Shown: positions 36,562-47,816, counted from the first letter of the stretch. The stretch is 64,000 nt of DNA from Pseudoalteromonas undina (GCF_000238275.3 NZ_AHCF03000003.1:1798001-1862000), one strand, 5' to 3'. Translations and numbers: made by a program. Notes: generated from the sequence alone by a model not told the origin.

Positions 36562-37056
36562 TTAGTTTGCTTTGCTTCGAGATTGCTTAAGTGCTTCACC
36601 AAGCTCACCCGCAATTGCTTGAATTTCAGGCATAGCGTCTTGTACTAAGGCTTGTGACATTTGCATTGATTCTTGCATTACTTGTGGCATTTTCTTCAAA
36701 ATAGCCTGCCCTGATTCTGTCTTATAAAAAGCTAACATGTCGCTAATTTCTTGTTCAGTAAATTGTTTATCGTAGAGGTTAATCATCATCGGCTGCATTT
36801 TTTGCCAGCTCATTTTTGTTTTTAATACCTTGGTCATATCAGCATAATATTTGTCGAAAATTGCTTTCTCATCTGGCTTAACGCCCATTTGCACTGACAT
36901 ATTTTGCATCATACCCTCAACTTGCGCATACATAGAGTCAACCATGGCATCCATGTTCATCACCTCTACCAGCTCATCAATTTTTTGCTGTTTGGCAGTT
37001 TGCGCTGCAAGGTTAGTTGAAAAAATTAAAAGTGAAAGCAGTATTACCTTACCCAT
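36562..37056 (-). CDS. DUF2059 exported protein
   Basis: The 164 residues begin with a signal peptide (VILLSLLIFSTNLAAQ). The mature helical part has the DUF2059 pattern: a KIDELVEVMNMDAMVDSM start and FTEQEISDMLAFYKTESGQA. The function is unknown. An upstream AAGGAT supports the start. It stands alone between the copper and Mrp operons. Confidence 0.85.
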   Translation of the reverse strand: MGKVILLSLLIFSTNLAAQTAKQQKIDELVEVMNMDAMVDSMYAQVEGMMQNMSVQMGVKPDEKAIFDKYYADMTKVLKTKMSWQKMQPMMINLYDKQFTEQEISDMLAFYKTESGQAILKKMPQVMQESMQMSQALVQDAMPEIQAIAGELGEALKQSRSKAN

Positions 37057-37136
37057 ATTAATATCCTTTTTGTATTTGAATTAGCGTCATAATCACATGT
37101 TCAACAAGTGTTGTAAATGGGGACAACCAAAAAACG

Positions 37137-37170
37137 AAAAAGCCGAATAACTGGTGTTTATTCGGCTTTT
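37137..37170. terminator. Terminator of the mrp operon
   Basis: AAAAGCCGAATAA pairs with TTATTCGGCTTTT over a short loop, 19 bp past mrpG. Confidence 0.88.
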
Positions 37171-37188
37171 AATCGTTTATTCCCAGAG

Positions 37189-37521
37189 CTAATCTTTTTC
37201 GATATTATCGAGCCCTTTCGTTCCCTCTTTAGCTTTAAGCTTATGATGAATAGCGGTTTTAATCAGCATATAGCCACTAATAGGTGCAGTGATTAATAGA
37301 AATATAGTGATTAATATTTCTTTTACACTTAAGCCACTGACTGAATTAGCAAAAAATACCATAGCAGCGGTAAGTATACTCGCCATACCTAAAGTGGTGG
37401 CTTTTGTTGGCCCATGTAAACGCATAAAAAAGTCAGGTAATTTAATTAAACCAATTGAGCCAATTAAAATAAATAACCCGCCTAATAGCAGCAATATTGA
37501 TACGATCCATTCACTTATCAT
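37189..37521 (-). CDS. mrpG: Na+/H+ antiporter subunit G
   Basis: This 110-residue protein has three membrane helices and the subunit G pattern (LLGGLFILIGSIGLIKLPDFFMRLHGPTKATTLG). It is the last gene of the six-gene Mrp complex, starting 9 bp after mrpF. The charged C-terminal tail (KAKEGTKGLDNIEKD) is cytoplasmic. Confidence 0.95.
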   Translation of the reverse strand: MISEWIVSILLLLGGLFILIGSIGLIKLPDFFMRLHGPTKATTLGMASILTAAMVFFANSVSGLSVKEILITIFLLITAPISGYMLIKTAIHHKLKAKEGTKGLDNIEKD

Positions 37522-37530
37522 TTTAATACC

Positions 37531-37800
37531 TTACTCAATTATGTCGCCGCGAAGTAAATACTTACATACAGCTACCGTACTTATAAACCCAAGCATGGCA
37601 ATAAGTAAGGCTGCTTCAAAGTACAGCCCCGTGCCCATGCTAATGCTATATAAAATAATCAAGGCAATCACGTTAATGTACATAGTATCGAGCGCTAAAA
37701 TACGATCCGGTACTGATGGGCCAATAATAAGTCGCCATAGATTAAGTAATAACGACAATCCAACCATTGAAAAAACAATCAGTAATACTGTATCTAACAT
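37531..37800 (-). CDS. mrpF: Na+/H+ antiporter subunit F
   Basis: This 89-residue protein has three membrane helices and the MrpF signature GPSVPDRILALDTMYINV. It overlaps mrpE by 7 bp, and mrpG follows after 9 bp. Confidence 0.95.
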   Translation of the reverse strand: MLDTVLLIVFSMVGLSLLLNLWRLIIGPSVPDRILALDTMYINVIALIILYSISMGTGLYFEAALLIAMLGFISTVAVCKYLLRGDIIE

Positions 37801-38330
37801 TGAAATATCTCCTTTAGGGGAGCTTCGTAACGTGCTTTTATTTGTTTAATAAGCGCTTGCTCATCATCTAAATCTAACACGTGAATTAATAAATAACGCT
37901 GTACCGGTTCATCGCCTTCATTAAGCGATTTAATCAGCGGGTAAACCTCGGCACTTACCGTACCCGGCGTTAAAGACACGCAGCTTGCTAAAATAGTAAT
38001 TGGCATTTCATGCATTAAATCTATAGGCACTTTAACAAAGCCTGGGCGCAGATTTTTTGAAGGGCCCAAAATTAATAATGCCACTTGCAAGTTAGCCACT
38101 ATAATATCGTAAAGTACGATTAGTAATTGCTTAAGTGCTAGCCCCGGCTTTAATATCAGCGGTTGCGGGTCTCTAAACGACATACTAAATAACGGTATTA
38201 GCAACGCGAGTAGCGCTCCTAATATAATATGCCCTACCGACACACTGTTATTTAACAAGAGCCATACTATAAATAAAAATAGACTACGAAACGGCGTAGG
38301 TAACCAACCAAAACGAGCTTGTAAGCGCAT
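37794..38330 (-). CDS. mrpE: Na+/H+ antiporter subunit E
   Basis: This 178-residue protein has N-terminal membrane helices and a cytoplasmic domain with the MrpE pattern (VPIDLMHEMPITILASCVSL TPGT region, then LLIHVLDL). It overlaps mrpD by 1 bp and mrpF by 7 bp. Confidence 0.95.
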   Translation of the reverse strand: MRLQARFGWLPTPFRSLFLFIVWLLLNNSVSVGHIILGALLALLIPLFSMSFRDPQPLILKPGLALKQLLIVLYDIIVANLQVALLILGPSKNLRPGFVKVPIDLMHEMPITILASCVSLTPGTVSAEVYPLIKSLNEGDEPVQRYLLIHVLDLDDEQALIKQIKARYEAPLKEIFQC

Positions 38331-39847
38331 TACATACCTCCCTTAAGTACCGCATTTATACCACCACTAATATCGTGAAGCTGTGTTGCCGCCTCGAGGG
38401 CGTACTGCGTTGCCACGTCACCAAAAATAACCAGTAGTATTGAACTTGCTAATAAACCAACTAACACGGTCACTTGTAACGGGTGGGCATTGGCAGCATC
38501 GCTAGCATCACCTGTTTTGTCTTTACGTTCCCAAAACAAACTAGTACCCGCACGTGATATAGCCACAATTAGCGCTAAGCTCATAATTAAGTAAACAGGC
38601 CAAAATACCAGTGCTTGCTCGCTATTTAAGGTCGTTTTTAAAATCCAAATTTTGCCAACAAAGCCCGAAAAAGGTGGCATACCAATAACGGTTAAACCGG
38701 CAATAATAAAACACGCACCTAATAAAAATGGTTGTTTTACTGCACGTCCTCCAACTAATCGATCACCAGCTTTACCTCGTTGTGTTGCAATTAAATCAGC
38801 AAGTAAAAATAGCGCCGCAGTCACTAACGTTGAATGCACTAAATAGTAAAGCAATGCAGCGGTGGCATTTATGTTTTGGAGTGCGACTAATGCCACCAAC
38901 GTCCCTACAGAAACCAGTACTAAATTAGCGGTAAGCTTACGTAAATCTTGTGCGGCTAACACCCCTATTGCGCCAATCACTATGGTGGCAATAGCCAGCG
39001 CCCATAACCAAGACTGCGCCATATGCTCAAGTTCGCCAGCTTGTTCACCAAAAATAACCGTATATACACGTAAGGTTGCGTAAACACCGACTTTGGTCAT
39101 AATAGCGAATAATGCAGCAACCACAGGTGTGGCACTTGAGTAGGCGTTTGGTAACCATAAATGCAATGGTAATAACGCACTTTTAAGTGCAAATACAACG
39201 AGTAATAATAACCCGCCCGCTTTTGCTAAATAAACGTCGTCACCACTTAGCTGCGGTACTTTATTGGCCATATCAGCAATATTTAAGGTGCCTAATACTC
39301 CGTATAAAATACCTAAACCAATTAAAAATACGCTTGAACCAACTAAATTTAAAATAACGTAATGCAGAGCAGCGCGCGTTTTGGGTTTACCGCCACCGTG
39401 CATTAACAGCGCATAAGAGGCAATTAATAACACTTCAAAAAATACGAAGACGTTAAATAAATCCCCTGTTAAAAATGCACCATTTACCCCTAATATTAAA
39501 AAATGGATTAAAGGGTGAAAAAAGCTACCTTGTTCATCATCACCAGCACAGCCATATAAAGCCACGCCAACCCCCAAAAAGGCGGTTAAAGTGACTAACA
39601 AGGTCGAGAGCATATCTGCAACCAGTACAATACCAAATGGCGCAGACCAGTTACCTATTGCATAAACAATTATACCGTTATCTTTAACCTGAATTAGCAG
39701 TAATACTGTGACTGCAAAGGTTAGAATAGCCATTAAGCTAGACATAAATCGGCGTGCAAATAAGCTTTTGCCACACGGTGGAAGTAACAAAATAATTGCC
39801 GCTAACATTGGCAGTAAAATAGGCAAAGATGCTAAATGCTGAATCAT
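38330..39847 (-). CDS. mrpD: Na+/H+ antiporter subunit D
   Basis: This is a 505-residue proton-translocating subunit homologous to complex I NuoM/NuoN. It shows about 14 membrane helices, the conserved FFEVLLIASYALL with its transport Glu, KSALLPLHLWLPNAYSSATP with the Lys, and MPPFSGFVGKIWIL. It overlaps mrpC by 4 bp. Confidence 0.96.
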   Translation of the reverse strand: MIQHLASLPILLPMLAAIILLLPPCGKSLFARRFMSSLMAILTFAVTVLLLIQVKDNGIIVYAIGNWSAPFGIVLVADMLSTLLVTLTAFLGVGVALYGCAGDDEQGSFFHPLIHFLILGVNGAFLTGDLFNVFVFFEVLLIASYALLMHGGGKPKTRAALHYVILNLVGSSVFLIGLGILYGVLGTLNIADMANKVPQLSGDDVYLAKAGGLLLLVVFALKSALLPLHLWLPNAYSSATPVVAALFAIMTKVGVYATLRVYTVIFGEQAGELEHMAQSWLWALAIATIVIGAIGVLAAQDLRKLTANLVLVSVGTLVALVALQNINATAALLYYLVHSTLVTAALFLLADLIATQRGKAGDRLVGGRAVKQPFLLGACFIIAGLTVIGMPPFSGFVGKIWILKTTLNSEQALVFWPVYLIMSLALIVAISRAGTSLFWERKDKTGDASDAANAHPLQVTVLVGLLASSILLVIFGDVATQYALEAATQLHDISGGINAVLKGGM

Positions 39848-40191
39848 TTTCTCTCCTTGCGTTTATTTTTAGTTAGGGTGCCATCAACATGGTCGTTGCC
39901 TAAATCTGCTCGGCCACGAATAGATAAAATAACCACAAACGCAGTCATCGCAAAGCCAATTACAATGGCTGTTAACACTAAGGCTTGTGGTAGCAGGTCA
40001 GCGTAATCAGCGCCAGTCCCTAGTACCACGGCTTTATTAATTGTTAAGCGCCCTGATGAGAATAAAAACAAATTAACCGCGTAAGAAATCATTGTCAGCC
40101 CCAGTACCACTGGGAATGTACGCGCTCTTAGCAATAAAAACACGCCACAGGTGACTAACACGCCAACGCAAGATGCGTATAACAGTTCCAT
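39844..40191 (-). CDS. mrpC: Na+/H+ antiporter subunit C
   Basis: This 115-residue protein with three membrane helices is homologous to NuoK (LGLTMISYAVNLFLFSSGR; PQALVLTAIVIGFAMTAF). A basic C-terminal tail follows. It overlaps mrpA by 1 bp and mrpD by 4 bp. Confidence 0.96.
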   Translation of the reverse strand: MELLYASCVGVLVTCGVFLLLRARTFPVVLGLTMISYAVNLFLFSSGRLTINKAVVLGTGADYADLLPQALVLTAIVIGFAMTAFVVILSIRGRADLGNDHVDGTLTKNKRKERK

Positions 40192-42983
40192 TAAATATTT
40201 ACCTCTTCTTTCTCTGCGTTCGCGGTCATATTACCTAAGCTTGCAAGGATCATCAGCGTAGCGCCAACAACAGTCAAGTACACGCCCAAGTCAAATACAA
40301 TGGCGCTGGCAAGCTCTGTTTTACCAACAAACGGAATATCAAAGTAATCAAACCAGGTAGTTAAAAATGGCTTGTCAAAGAACCAACTTCCCACACCTGT
40401 AAACATGGCAATAGCAATACCTGATGCAATGATCTTTCGATAGTTAACATCAAAGCGTTCATTTATCCACGCAGTACCATGCGCCATATATTGTAAAATA
40501 AAGGCAATAGAAGTTACGAGGCCTGCTATAAAGCCTCCTCCAGGTAAGTTATGACCGCGTAGGAAAATATAAGCAGACACTAATAGCGCTAATGGTAGTA
40601 AGCTTTGAGAAATACAAGCCAACAAAATAGGATGGCGATCTTTAGACCATGGACGCCCTTCACTATCGCTCGCTGGCATATAGAGTGGAATTCTTGATAA
40701 CAGTTTAAATATGCCCAGTGCGGCAATACCTAGTACAGTAATTTCACCTAAAGTATCAAAGCCCCTAAAATCAACCAAAATAACGTTAACTACATTAGTG
40801 CCACCACCGCCTGTTTTGGCGTTAGCAATAAAGAACTCAGAAATTGAATCAAGCGGACGAGTCAGTAAGGCGTAACAAATACTGGCAATAATGATCCCCA
40901 CGGTAGAGGAAATAACCACATCACGTAAAATACGCAATGAGCTTGACTCTCTTGGCGTGCTCTGAGGTAAGAAAAACAGTGCCAACATTAATAGTATAAT
41001 AGTGGCTACTTCTACAGTAAGTTGCGTTAAGGCCAAGTCAGGCGCTGAAAAACGGGTAAACGCCACCGACACCATTAGTCCCACAATCGACAGCATTAAT
41101 AACGACACCATTCGAATTCGATGCCAAATAACGGTAGCAATTGCACCTATTATGAGTAGTCCTGCACCAATTGCGTTTTGAATATCAACCGGGGTATTAG
41201 GCACGCTACCAGCTAGCTGCTTCATTTCAAATAATGGCCAACCAGAGGCAAGTAATACAACGCCTAACATTATAAATACATAACGTTGCAATGAGCCATT
41301 TTCTGTTGATTGTATTTTGTTTTGACACCAATTGACCACTACCGCTAAAAAACGCTCGAAGATTTTTTTAGCGTTAAAAGGAGGTAACGACGCTTGGAAC
41401 TGGAACAAGTACTTTCGATTAACGTAAATAAATAAACCACCAATTACCGCCATACCACTCATAAGTAGAGGTAAATTGAAACCATGCCAAATAGTCAACT
41501 TGTACTCGGGCATAGCTTGACCAAGTACAGCCAGTGACGCGGCTGATAAAATACCGTCAACGACAAAGTGTGGAAAAATACCCACTAAAATACACAGTAC
41601 CACTAAGATTTCTATAGGCACACGCATATAACGCGGCGCTTCATGAGGGGTACGTGGTAAATCAATTGGCTCACCATTAAAGAACACGTCATGAATAAAG
41701 CGTGATGAGTACGCCACCGACAACGCACCCGCTACAGTTGCCAGCACCGGAATTAACCAAGACATAGAGCCAAGCACCTGCTGATGCAGTGTCTCAGCAA
41801 AGAACATTTCTTTTGATAAGAAACCATTTAACAACGGTACACCGGCCATAGCGGCAGCAGCCACCATCGCCAGGGTGGCTGTATACGGTAAGTAGCGCCA
41901 CATACCATTGAGTTTGCGCATATCACGAGTCCCGGTTTCATGGTCAATAATACCGGTTGCCATAAATAACGACGCTTTAAACGTCGCGTGGTTAATAATA
42001 TGAAAAATAGCGGCAACGGTTGCAAGCTGTGTATCTAGGCCTAGTAATAATGTAATTAAACCCAAATGACTAATCGTTGAATAGGCTAACAACCCTTTTA
42101 AATCATGTTTGAATAACGCGATATAAGCGCCAAATAATAACGTGGTTAAACCGGTCAAACCGACTAATAAAAACCAAGTATCGGTACCCGCTAATGCGGG
42201 ATAAAAACGCGCAAGTAAAAAGATACCTGCTTTTACCATGGTGGCAGAGTGTAAATACGCACTTACCGGCGTAGGTGCAGCCATAGCGTGCGGTAACCAA
42301 AAATGAAACGGAAATTGTGCAGATTTAGTAAAAGCACCCAGTAAAACTAATACCAGTGCTAATTCATATAAGTCGTGAGATTGAATAATCGCTTTGCTAG
42401 CTAAAATGGTGTCTAAGTCGTAACTTCCAACAATATCGCCTAACAACATTAAACCACCCAGCAAGGCTAAACCACCTGCGCCGGTTACTGCTAATGCCAT
42501 GCGCGCCCCCTTGCGCGCCTCTGATTTGTGCCACCAGTAACTGATCAGCAAGAACGAGCTAATACTGGTTAGCTCCCAAAATACCCATAACTGAATCACA
42601 TTGTTTGACATAACAATGCCCAGCATGGCGGTCATAAATAACATTAAGTAGCTAAATAGCTTTGGCAGCGAATCATTTTGACTTAGGTAATAACGGGCAT
42701 ACAAAATAACCAGCAACCCTATTCCTAAAATCATAAATAAAAACAGTAAACTCAAGCCATCTAAGCGTAAGGAAATATCCAGCCCTAAAGCAGGTATCCA
42801 CTGTGCGCTAAAACGAATGGTTTCTCCCGCGAGAACCGCAGGCGCATGATAAAGTGTAATTGCAAGCGCGGCTAATGGCGCAATAGCCGTTAGGCTCGTT
42901 GCCTGATTTCGAGAAAGTTTGCCGGTGCATGCAGAAATAACACTGCCTAATAAGGATAACAGGGGTATCCAGAGCAAAGTCAT
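40191..42983 (-). CDS. mrpA: Na+/H+ antiporter subunit A fused to subunit B
   Basis: The 930 residues comprise a NuoL-like antiporter core ([54 protein letters not shown]) followed by a C-terminal NuoJ-like region and an MrpB domain ([20 protein letters not shown]). The A-B fusion with gene order A-C-D-E-F-G is the group 2 Mrp arrangement of proteobacteria. The complex exports Na+ in exchange for H+, fitting a marine host. The operon promoter should lie in the 254 bp upstream, where no clear site was found. Confidence 0.96.
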   Translation of the reverse strand: MTLLWIPLLSLLGSVISACTGKLSRNQATSLTAIAPLAALAITLYHAPAVLAGETIRFSAQWIPALGLDISLRLDGLSLLFLFMILGIGLLVILYARYYLSQNDSLPKLFSYLMLFMTAMLGIVMSNNVIQLWVFWELTSISSFLLISYWWHKSEARKGARMALAVTGAGGLALLGGLMLLGDIVGSYDLDTILASKAIIQSHDLYELALVLVLLGAFTKSAQFPFHFWLPHAMAAPTPVSAYLHSATMVKAGIFLLARFYPALAGTDTWFLLVGLTGLTTLLFGAYIALFKHDLKGLLAYSTISHLGLITLLLGLDTQLATVAAIFHIINHATFKASLFMATGIIDHETGTRDMRKLNGMWRYLPYTATLAMVAAAAMAGVPLLNGFLSKEMFFAETLHQQVLGSMSWLIPVLATVAGALSVAYSSRFIHDVFFNGEPIDLPRTPHEAPRYMRVPIEILVVLCILVGIFPHFVVDGILSAASLAVLGQAMPEYKLTIWHGFNLPLLMSGMAVIGGLFIYVNRKYLFQFQASLPPFNAKKIFERFLAVVVNWCQNKIQSTENGSLQRYVFIMLGVVLLASGWPLFEMKQLAGSVPNTPVDIQNAIGAGLLIIGAIATVIWHRIRMVSLLMLSIVGLMVSVAFTRFSAPDLALTQLTVEVATIILLMLALFFLPQSTPRESSSLRILRDVVISSTVGIIIASICYALLTRPLDSISEFFIANAKTGGGGTNVVNVILVDFRGFDTLGEITVLGIAALGIFKLLSRIPLYMPASDSEGRPWSKDRHPILLACISQSLLPLALLVSAYIFLRGHNLPGGGFIAGLVTSIAFILQYMAHGTAWINERFDVNYRKIIASGIAIAMFTGVGSWFFDKPFLTTWFDYFDIPFVGKTELASAIVFDLGVYLTVVGATLMILASLGNMTANAEKEEVNI

Positions 42984-43049
42984 AATGAAGGGCCTTTTTG
43001 AATCATAAAGTTTATCAATTCGCTACTTGTTATTATTAAATACCAAAGT

Positions 43050-43061
43050 GACTTGGGTATA
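43050..43061 (-). repeat. Dispersed-repeat fragment (inverted copy)
   Basis: TATACCCAAGTC on the minus strand is identical to 6292-6303. It sits in the 254-bp region upstream of mrpA, which otherwise holds no gene. Confidence 0.35.
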
Positions 43062-43237
43062 CGTTTTATGTCTGTTTTTTAACAACATTAATACGTACAG
43101 TTATACTGATAAACGCAGTTTTTGTCTATAGAAAGCGCCGCTAGCGGGATAATAATCAAACAAAAATGCCTATAAATTCATGAACTGAAGTAAAACAAGC
43201 TTAGCTTTTAAACAGTTTACGGCAGAGTCTATAACCA

Positions 43238-44377
43238 CTAAAATCGTACAAATAAATCAGCATTGAGTGCTATATGGGTCTGCCACAAAACACGGTATTG
43301 CGCTGATAGCCCTAACTGTTGATATTGCATAATTGACCACTGTGCACTGGGCTTATAAGCAGTGCCACCTTGTTGGCAACTTTGGCTTTTGTGCCACCCT
43401 TTGGGAGCAACTGATTTTTTTGCAATAAATAAGTTAGGAGCAACAAACCCATCAAGCTGACATAACCACGCTTGCTTTTTTGCTGGTAAAGCGTACTCAT
43501 CTTCAAAGCCATTAAAGTGCATTAATTCATGCAAAAAAACCGCGTAGCTAGCCTGTGAATTAATATGCATTAAACCATTTTTTACACTGGCAGTACCTTG
43601 CTTAGGCATCATAACAGCAAAATCGAACCCAGTGGGAAGCCGCTTTTTAAGCGATGATTGTTGCCAATTGCACTTAGCACGGGAGGATTCAGTACTATTG
43701 CAGCTAATTGCACTACCCACATAAACTGGTTTTGAAAAACAAAAGGTATTGAGACTCGGCTCTGGGTTTTGAAAGTACGCGTTACGAAATTGATTGAGCC
43801 TGTATAAACCATCACGGTGATCGCTCAACATTAATACGTTAAATGTACACTGCTTTTGTATCTCAACTTGCTCGCTTGCAAGTAAAAACCCTAACTTATT
43901 CATGAATGATGCACTCAATGTTTCTATGGGTGCTTGTTGCTGTAATTGCAGATGATAAAAGATATCGCCTTTAGGAAGCTTATTTTGATTTTTTAGTAGC
44001 GCTAAATCCTGCCAACGCTGTTGCGAAAATAACGAGTCGGCGAGTTTTTTTTGCTGTGCTCGTGTAATTTTATCCAAACTTGCTTGCCAAAATAGTTTAG
44101 CCGTTTCAGTTTGATTATTGCTTAATAATGACAACCCATAGCCATATTGAGCATCCGCTATTTTATTGCGAGCTAAGGTTGCTAAGGCTGTGGTGGGTAA
44201 TTGTAATATGTGGTTTGCAAAGTAACGAGGGAATTGCCAATAACTGTCAATCACATTGGCCTTGGCATGTAATACTTGCCAAAAGCCAATGCTATTTTGT
44301 TTATTACTCGAGCCACTAATAACGCTAGCGCACAGTAATAAAGCACTTAGTTTTAAATAATTAGCCAGCGCTTTCAC
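43238..44377 (-). CDS. Exported metallopeptidase-like protein (M64-like motif)
   Basis: The 379 residues begin with a signal peptide (LSALLLCASVISGSS). Residues ~30-150 are helical and TPR-like (DAQYGYGLSLLSNNQTETAKLF). The C-terminal half has HELMHFNGFEDEY, an HExxH with DEY eight residues on, similar to the M64 motif, plus several cysteines (FCFSKP, ISCNS, KCNW, WLCQLD, SCQQG) likely to form disulfides. The family is not otherwise recognised. The start overlaps the nlpI end by 17 bp, so it may be coupled to it. Confidence 0.7.
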   Translation of the reverse strand: MKALANYLKLSALLLCASVISGSSNKQNSIGFWQVLHAKANVIDSYWQFPRYFANHILQLPTTALATLARNKIADAQYGYGLSLLSNNQTETAKLFWQASLDKITRAQQKKLADSLFSQQRWQDLALLKNQNKLPKGDIFYHLQLQQQAPIETLSASFMNKLGFLLASEQVEIQKQCTFNVLMLSDHRDGLYRLNQFRNAYFQNPEPSLNTFCFSKPVYVGSAISCNSTESSRAKCNWQQSSLKKRLPTGFDFAVMMPKQGTASVKNGLMHINSQASYAVFLHELMHFNGFEDEYALPAKKQAWLCQLDGFVAPNLFIAKKSVAPKGWHKSQSCQQGGTAYKPSAQWSIMQYQQLGLSAQYRVLWQTHIALNADLFVRF

Positions 44378-45233
44378 TGGCCATCAACTCAAGCTCTAAA
44401 CGCGCATACTTATATTCTATAAATTCATGTACGTTCGTTGCTAGCGCCAATTTAAAGTAATCTGTGGCAATTGAGAGCTCACCTGCGGCTTGGTGCTGTT
44501 TAGCTAAGTAAAAATAAGCTTCACATAAACGCTGAGCGTATTCTTGTTGTGAACTTACACCATCGGCTATGCCTGAAAAAAATACTTTTTCACTCAAATC
44601 ACCCACATACAAAGCAATAAGCTGATACGCCCATTCATTTTCATCAAGGGCCGCCGCATTGGCTTTTAACGCAGCGATTGCCGCGGTTTTATCTTGTGCT
44701 GCTTGGGCTAAATAAAGCCACAATACACGGTAAGGATCGTTAGGAGAGCGCTCCAAGAATGTTTTAAAGTCATCCTTTGCAAGCGTGGCTCTATCACCAT
44801 AGTACAAAGCAATACCACGATTTAAATACGCATATTCATGTTCTTGGTCTAACTCTATGGCTGAATCAAAATACTCGTATGCTTTTTCGTATTGCTGCAT
44901 CAAGGTATGCTGAATACCCAAAAAGTTATAGACTTCAGCCAAATCAGGCTTAAGTTTAACCGCTCGGTTAAAATCAATTCGCGATAAAGTCGTCATGCCT
45001 AAGCTATCAAACAGTACTCCACGGTCATAATAGAGCTTTGCTTGTTGTTCTGTACTCAAGTCTGCTCTGTTTAATAGCTCTGAAAAACGTGCAATGGCAA
45101 TTTCATTTCTAAAATCTGATGCAAGCGGTGCAGTAAATGGCACATTAATAATAGCAGCGGGTTTAGTAGTAGCCTGACAAGCGCTTAAAGACAAAATAGC
45201 AAAAGATGCCAAGGCTAAATGTTTAAGTCTCAT
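44361..45233 (-). CDS. nlpI: Lipoprotein NlpI (TPR)
   Basis: The 290 residues (E. coli 294) start at the ATG giving MRLKHLALASFAILSLSACQ; the ORF extension of ten codons is not needed. Four to five TPR units follow (AKLYYDRGVLFDSLGM, AEVYNFLGIQHTLMQ, AYLNRGIALYYGDRA). NlpI is an outer-membrane adaptor that, in E. coli, delivers murein endopeptidases such as MepS to the protease Prc. It lies downstream of pnp, as in E. coli. Confidence 0.93.
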   Translation of the reverse strand: MRLKHLALASFAILSLSACQATTKPAAIINVPFTAPLASDFRNEIAIARFSELLNRADLSTEQQAKLYYDRGVLFDSLGMTTLSRIDFNRAVKLKPDLAEVYNFLGIQHTLMQQYEKAYEYFDSAIELDQEHEYAYLNRGIALYYGDRATLAKDDFKTFLERSPNDPYRVLWLYLAQAAQDKTAAIAALKANAAALDENEWAYQLIALYVGDLSEKVFFSGIADGVSSQQEYAQRLCEAYFYLAKQHQAAGELSIATDYFKLALATNVHEFIEYKYARLELELMASESAG

Positions 45234-45581
45234 TAAAATCCTTAATACCGAGGTAAGTAGCAAATAGATAAGACATAAGCTGTCTTGTAAGGTTCATTCC
45301 TGTTATGTGTTATTAATATCAACCGGCATAAATATTTGAACAATTTAACGAATTAAATACCCCTATAACGTTGTTAAAATTCTTTTATTTAGAACAACTA
45401 GATATCAAAAATTTTGCCTAGTTATAGAGCAATTTTCTTATCGTTAAAATAAGTCCCATATCCAAGCAGGTTGGTATAAGTATGATGAACACAATTAATT
45501 GCTAACATTAAAGCATAAAAAAAGGGGCTAAACAGCCCCTTTTTATACTATCCAGTAATTATCTGGATGAAAGATTAGCAA
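45234..45581. other. Intergenic region nlpI-pnp
   Basis: This 348-bp stretch has no gene. It holds the pnp terminator at 45517-45545 and presumably an nlpI promoter, which I could not locate with confidence. The rest is AT-rich. Confidence 0.5.
45517..45545 (-). terminator. Terminator after pnp
   Basis: AAGGGGCT pairs with AGCCCCTT around a 4-nt loop with A and T runs on both sides, 37 bp past the pnp stop. Confidence 0.9.
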
Positions 45582-47708
45582 TTACGCGTCTTTAGACTCG
45601 TCAGCTGCAGGTGATGCTGATTCCATTGCTTCTTTAATACTTAGACGTACACGGCCTTGACGGTCTACTTCTAGTACTTTAACTTTAACTTCTTGACCTT
45701 CGCTAAGGTGATCAGCAACGTTGTTAACACGCTCAGTGCTGATTTGTGAGATATGCACTAGGCCATCTTTACCAGGAAGAATGTTTACAAACGCACCGAA
45801 ATCAACGATACGTACCACTTTACCTTCGTAGATAGTACCTACTTCAAGCTCAGCAGTTAATTGCTCAATACGGCTAATTGCATTTGCTGCACTTTCACCG
45901 TCTGTAGCAGCAATCTTGATTGTGCCATCATCACCGATTTCAATCGTAGTACCCGTTTCTTCAGTAAGCTGACGGATAGTTGCGCCACCTTTACCGATAA
46001 CTTCTGCGATTTTCTTCTGTGGGATTTGCATCGTGTAAATACGCGGAGCAAACATAGATAACTCTTCAGAAGGTGCAGAAATCGCTTCGTCCATTACATT
46101 TAGAATGTGTAAACGTGCAGCTTTCGCCTGTTTAAGCGCGATTTGCATGATTTCTTGAGTAATACCTTCAATTTTGATATCCATTTGCAGTGCAGTGATA
46201 CCGTTAGTTGTACCCGCTACTTTAAAGTCCATGTCACCTAAGTGATCTTCATCACCTAAGATATCTGAAAGAACAACAAAGTTTTCTTCTTCTTTAACTA
46301 AGCCCATTGCGATACCCGCAACTGAGGCTTTAATTGGAACACCTGCGTTCATAAGCGCTAAAGACGTACCACAAACCGATGCCATTGAAGATGAACCATT
46401 TGATTCAGTAATTTCAGATACAACACGGATTGAATATGGGAAGTCAGTCAATGTTGGCATTACAGCTTGGATACCACGCTTAGCTAGGTTACCGTGGCCG
46501 ATTTCACGACGCTTAGGAGAACCAACAAAACCAGTTTCACCTACACAGAACGGAGGGAAGTTGTAGTTAAGCATAAAGTGGTTTTTGTGCGTGCCAGTTA
46601 AATCGTCGATTAACTGTGAATCACGTTCTGTACCAAGTGTTGCTGTTACTAATGCTTGCGTTTCACCACGTGTGAAGATTGCAGAGCCGTGAGTACGTGG
46701 AAGTACGCCCGTCATTACATCTAGAGCACGGATCATATCTGGTTCACGACCATCGATACGTTTTTCGCCAGCAGCGATACGGCCACGAACGATTTTCTTC
46801 TCAAGTGAACCGAATACTTTACCTACTTCTTGCTTATCAAGCGTTTCGCCTTCAGCAAGTTCGCTTGTTAGTGCTTCAACAACCGCATCTTTTGCAGCAG
46901 TTAATGCTTCTTTACGCGCTACTTTATCAGTAATACGGTAAGCTTCGCCTACTTTATCAGCAGCAAGAGTTGCTACTTTCTCTTCTAATGCAACGTTTTT
47001 CTCAGGTGCAGTCCAATCCCAAGTAGGCTTGCCTGCTTCTGCTTTAAATTCGTTAATTGCATTGATGATAGACTGTGATTGCTCATGGCCGTATACAACC
47101 GCGCCTAGCATTACGTCTTCAGCAAGTACGTCTGCTTCTGATTCAACCATAAGTACTGCGTTATCAGTACCAGCAACAACTAAGTCAAGTTGGCTCTCTT
47201 CAAGCTCTTTTAGTGTCGGGTTAAGTACGTATTCACCGTTAATGTAACCAACACGTGATGCACCAATTGGACCGCTGAACGGGATACCAGAGATAGCAAG
47301 TGCTGCTGATGTACCAATCATCGCAACCATATCAGGTTGGATTTCAGGGTTTACAGAAACAACAGTCGCGATAACTTGTACTTCGTTTACGAAACCATTT
47401 GGGAAAAGTGGACGAATTGGACGGTCAATAAGACGTGCAATAAGTGTTTCGCCATCGTTAGGACGACCTTCACGCTTAAGGAAACCACCTGGGATACGAC
47501 CAGCAGCGTACATACGCTCTTGGTAGTTAACTGTTAGTGGGAAGAAATCTTGACCTGGTTGAGCTTCACGCTTACCAACAACCGTTACTAGTACTGACGT
47601 ATCGCCAATGCTTGCTAGTACTGCGCCGTCAGCTTGACGAGCGATAGCACCTGTTTCTAGCGTCACTGTGTGTTGACCTAGTTGAAATTCTTTTATAATT
47701 GCTTGCAC
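45582..47708 (-). CDS. pnp: Polyribonucleotide nucleotidyltransferase
   Basis: PNPase degrades RNA phosphorolytically from the 3' end and is part of the degradosome. The 708 residues have two RNase PH domains ([43 protein letters not shown]), a KH domain ([16 protein letters not shown]) and an S1 domain ([15 protein letters not shown]). The start is GTG, with AAGGAAT ten bases upstream. A 20-bp leader stem about 55 nt upstream suggests RNase III-dependent autoregulation as known for E. coli pnp. Confidence 0.98.
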   Translation of the reverse strand: MQAIIKEFQLGQHTVTLETGAIARQADGAVLASIGDTSVLVTVVGKREAQPGQDFFPLTVNYQERMYAAGRIPGGFLKREGRPNDGETLIARLIDRPIRPLFPNGFVNEVQVIATVVSVNPEIQPDMVAMIGTSAALAISGIPFSGPIGASRVGYINGEYVLNPTLKELEESQLDLVVAGTDNAVLMVESEADVLAEDVMLGAVVYGHEQSQSIINAINEFKAEAGKPTWDWTAPEKNVALEEKVATLAADKVGEAYRITDKVARKEALTAAKDAVVEALTSELAEGETLDKQEVGKVFGSLEKKIVRGRIAAGEKRIDGREPDMIRALDVMTGVLPRTHGSAIFTRGETQALVTATLGTERDSQLIDDLTGTHKNHFMLNYNFPPFCVGETGFVGSPKRREIGHGNLAKRGIQAVMPTLTDFPYSIRVVSEITESNGSSSMASVCGTSLALMNAGVPIKASVAGIAMGLVKEEENFVVLSDILGDEDHLGDMDFKVAGTTNGITALQMDIKIEGITQEIMQIALKQAKAARLHILNVMDEAISAPSEELSMFAPRIYTMQIPQKKIAEVIGKGGATIRQLTEETGTTIEIGDDGTIKIAATDGESAANAISRIEQLTAELEVGTIYEGKVVRIVDFGAFVNILPGKDGLVHISQISTERVNNVADHLSEGQEVKVKVLEVDRQGRVRLSIKEAMESASPAADESKDA

Positions 47709-47761
47709 TTAAAATATTCCTTAAATGTATTTTTAGTATTAATTAAGTTTTCATCAAAGTA

Positions 47762-47816
47762 CCAATTACAGTACATAATTGTATTCAGTTGGAAATCAAT
47801 TAAGTACTACAATTGG
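47762..47816 (-). promoter_or_regulatory. Long leader stem of pnp (probable RNase III site)
   Basis: 47762-47781 and 47797-47816 pair over 20 positions with one mismatch and two G-U pairs around a 15-nt loop. It lies in the 5' leader of pnp, the position where E. coli pnp has its RNase III-cleaved stem. Confidence 0.7.
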
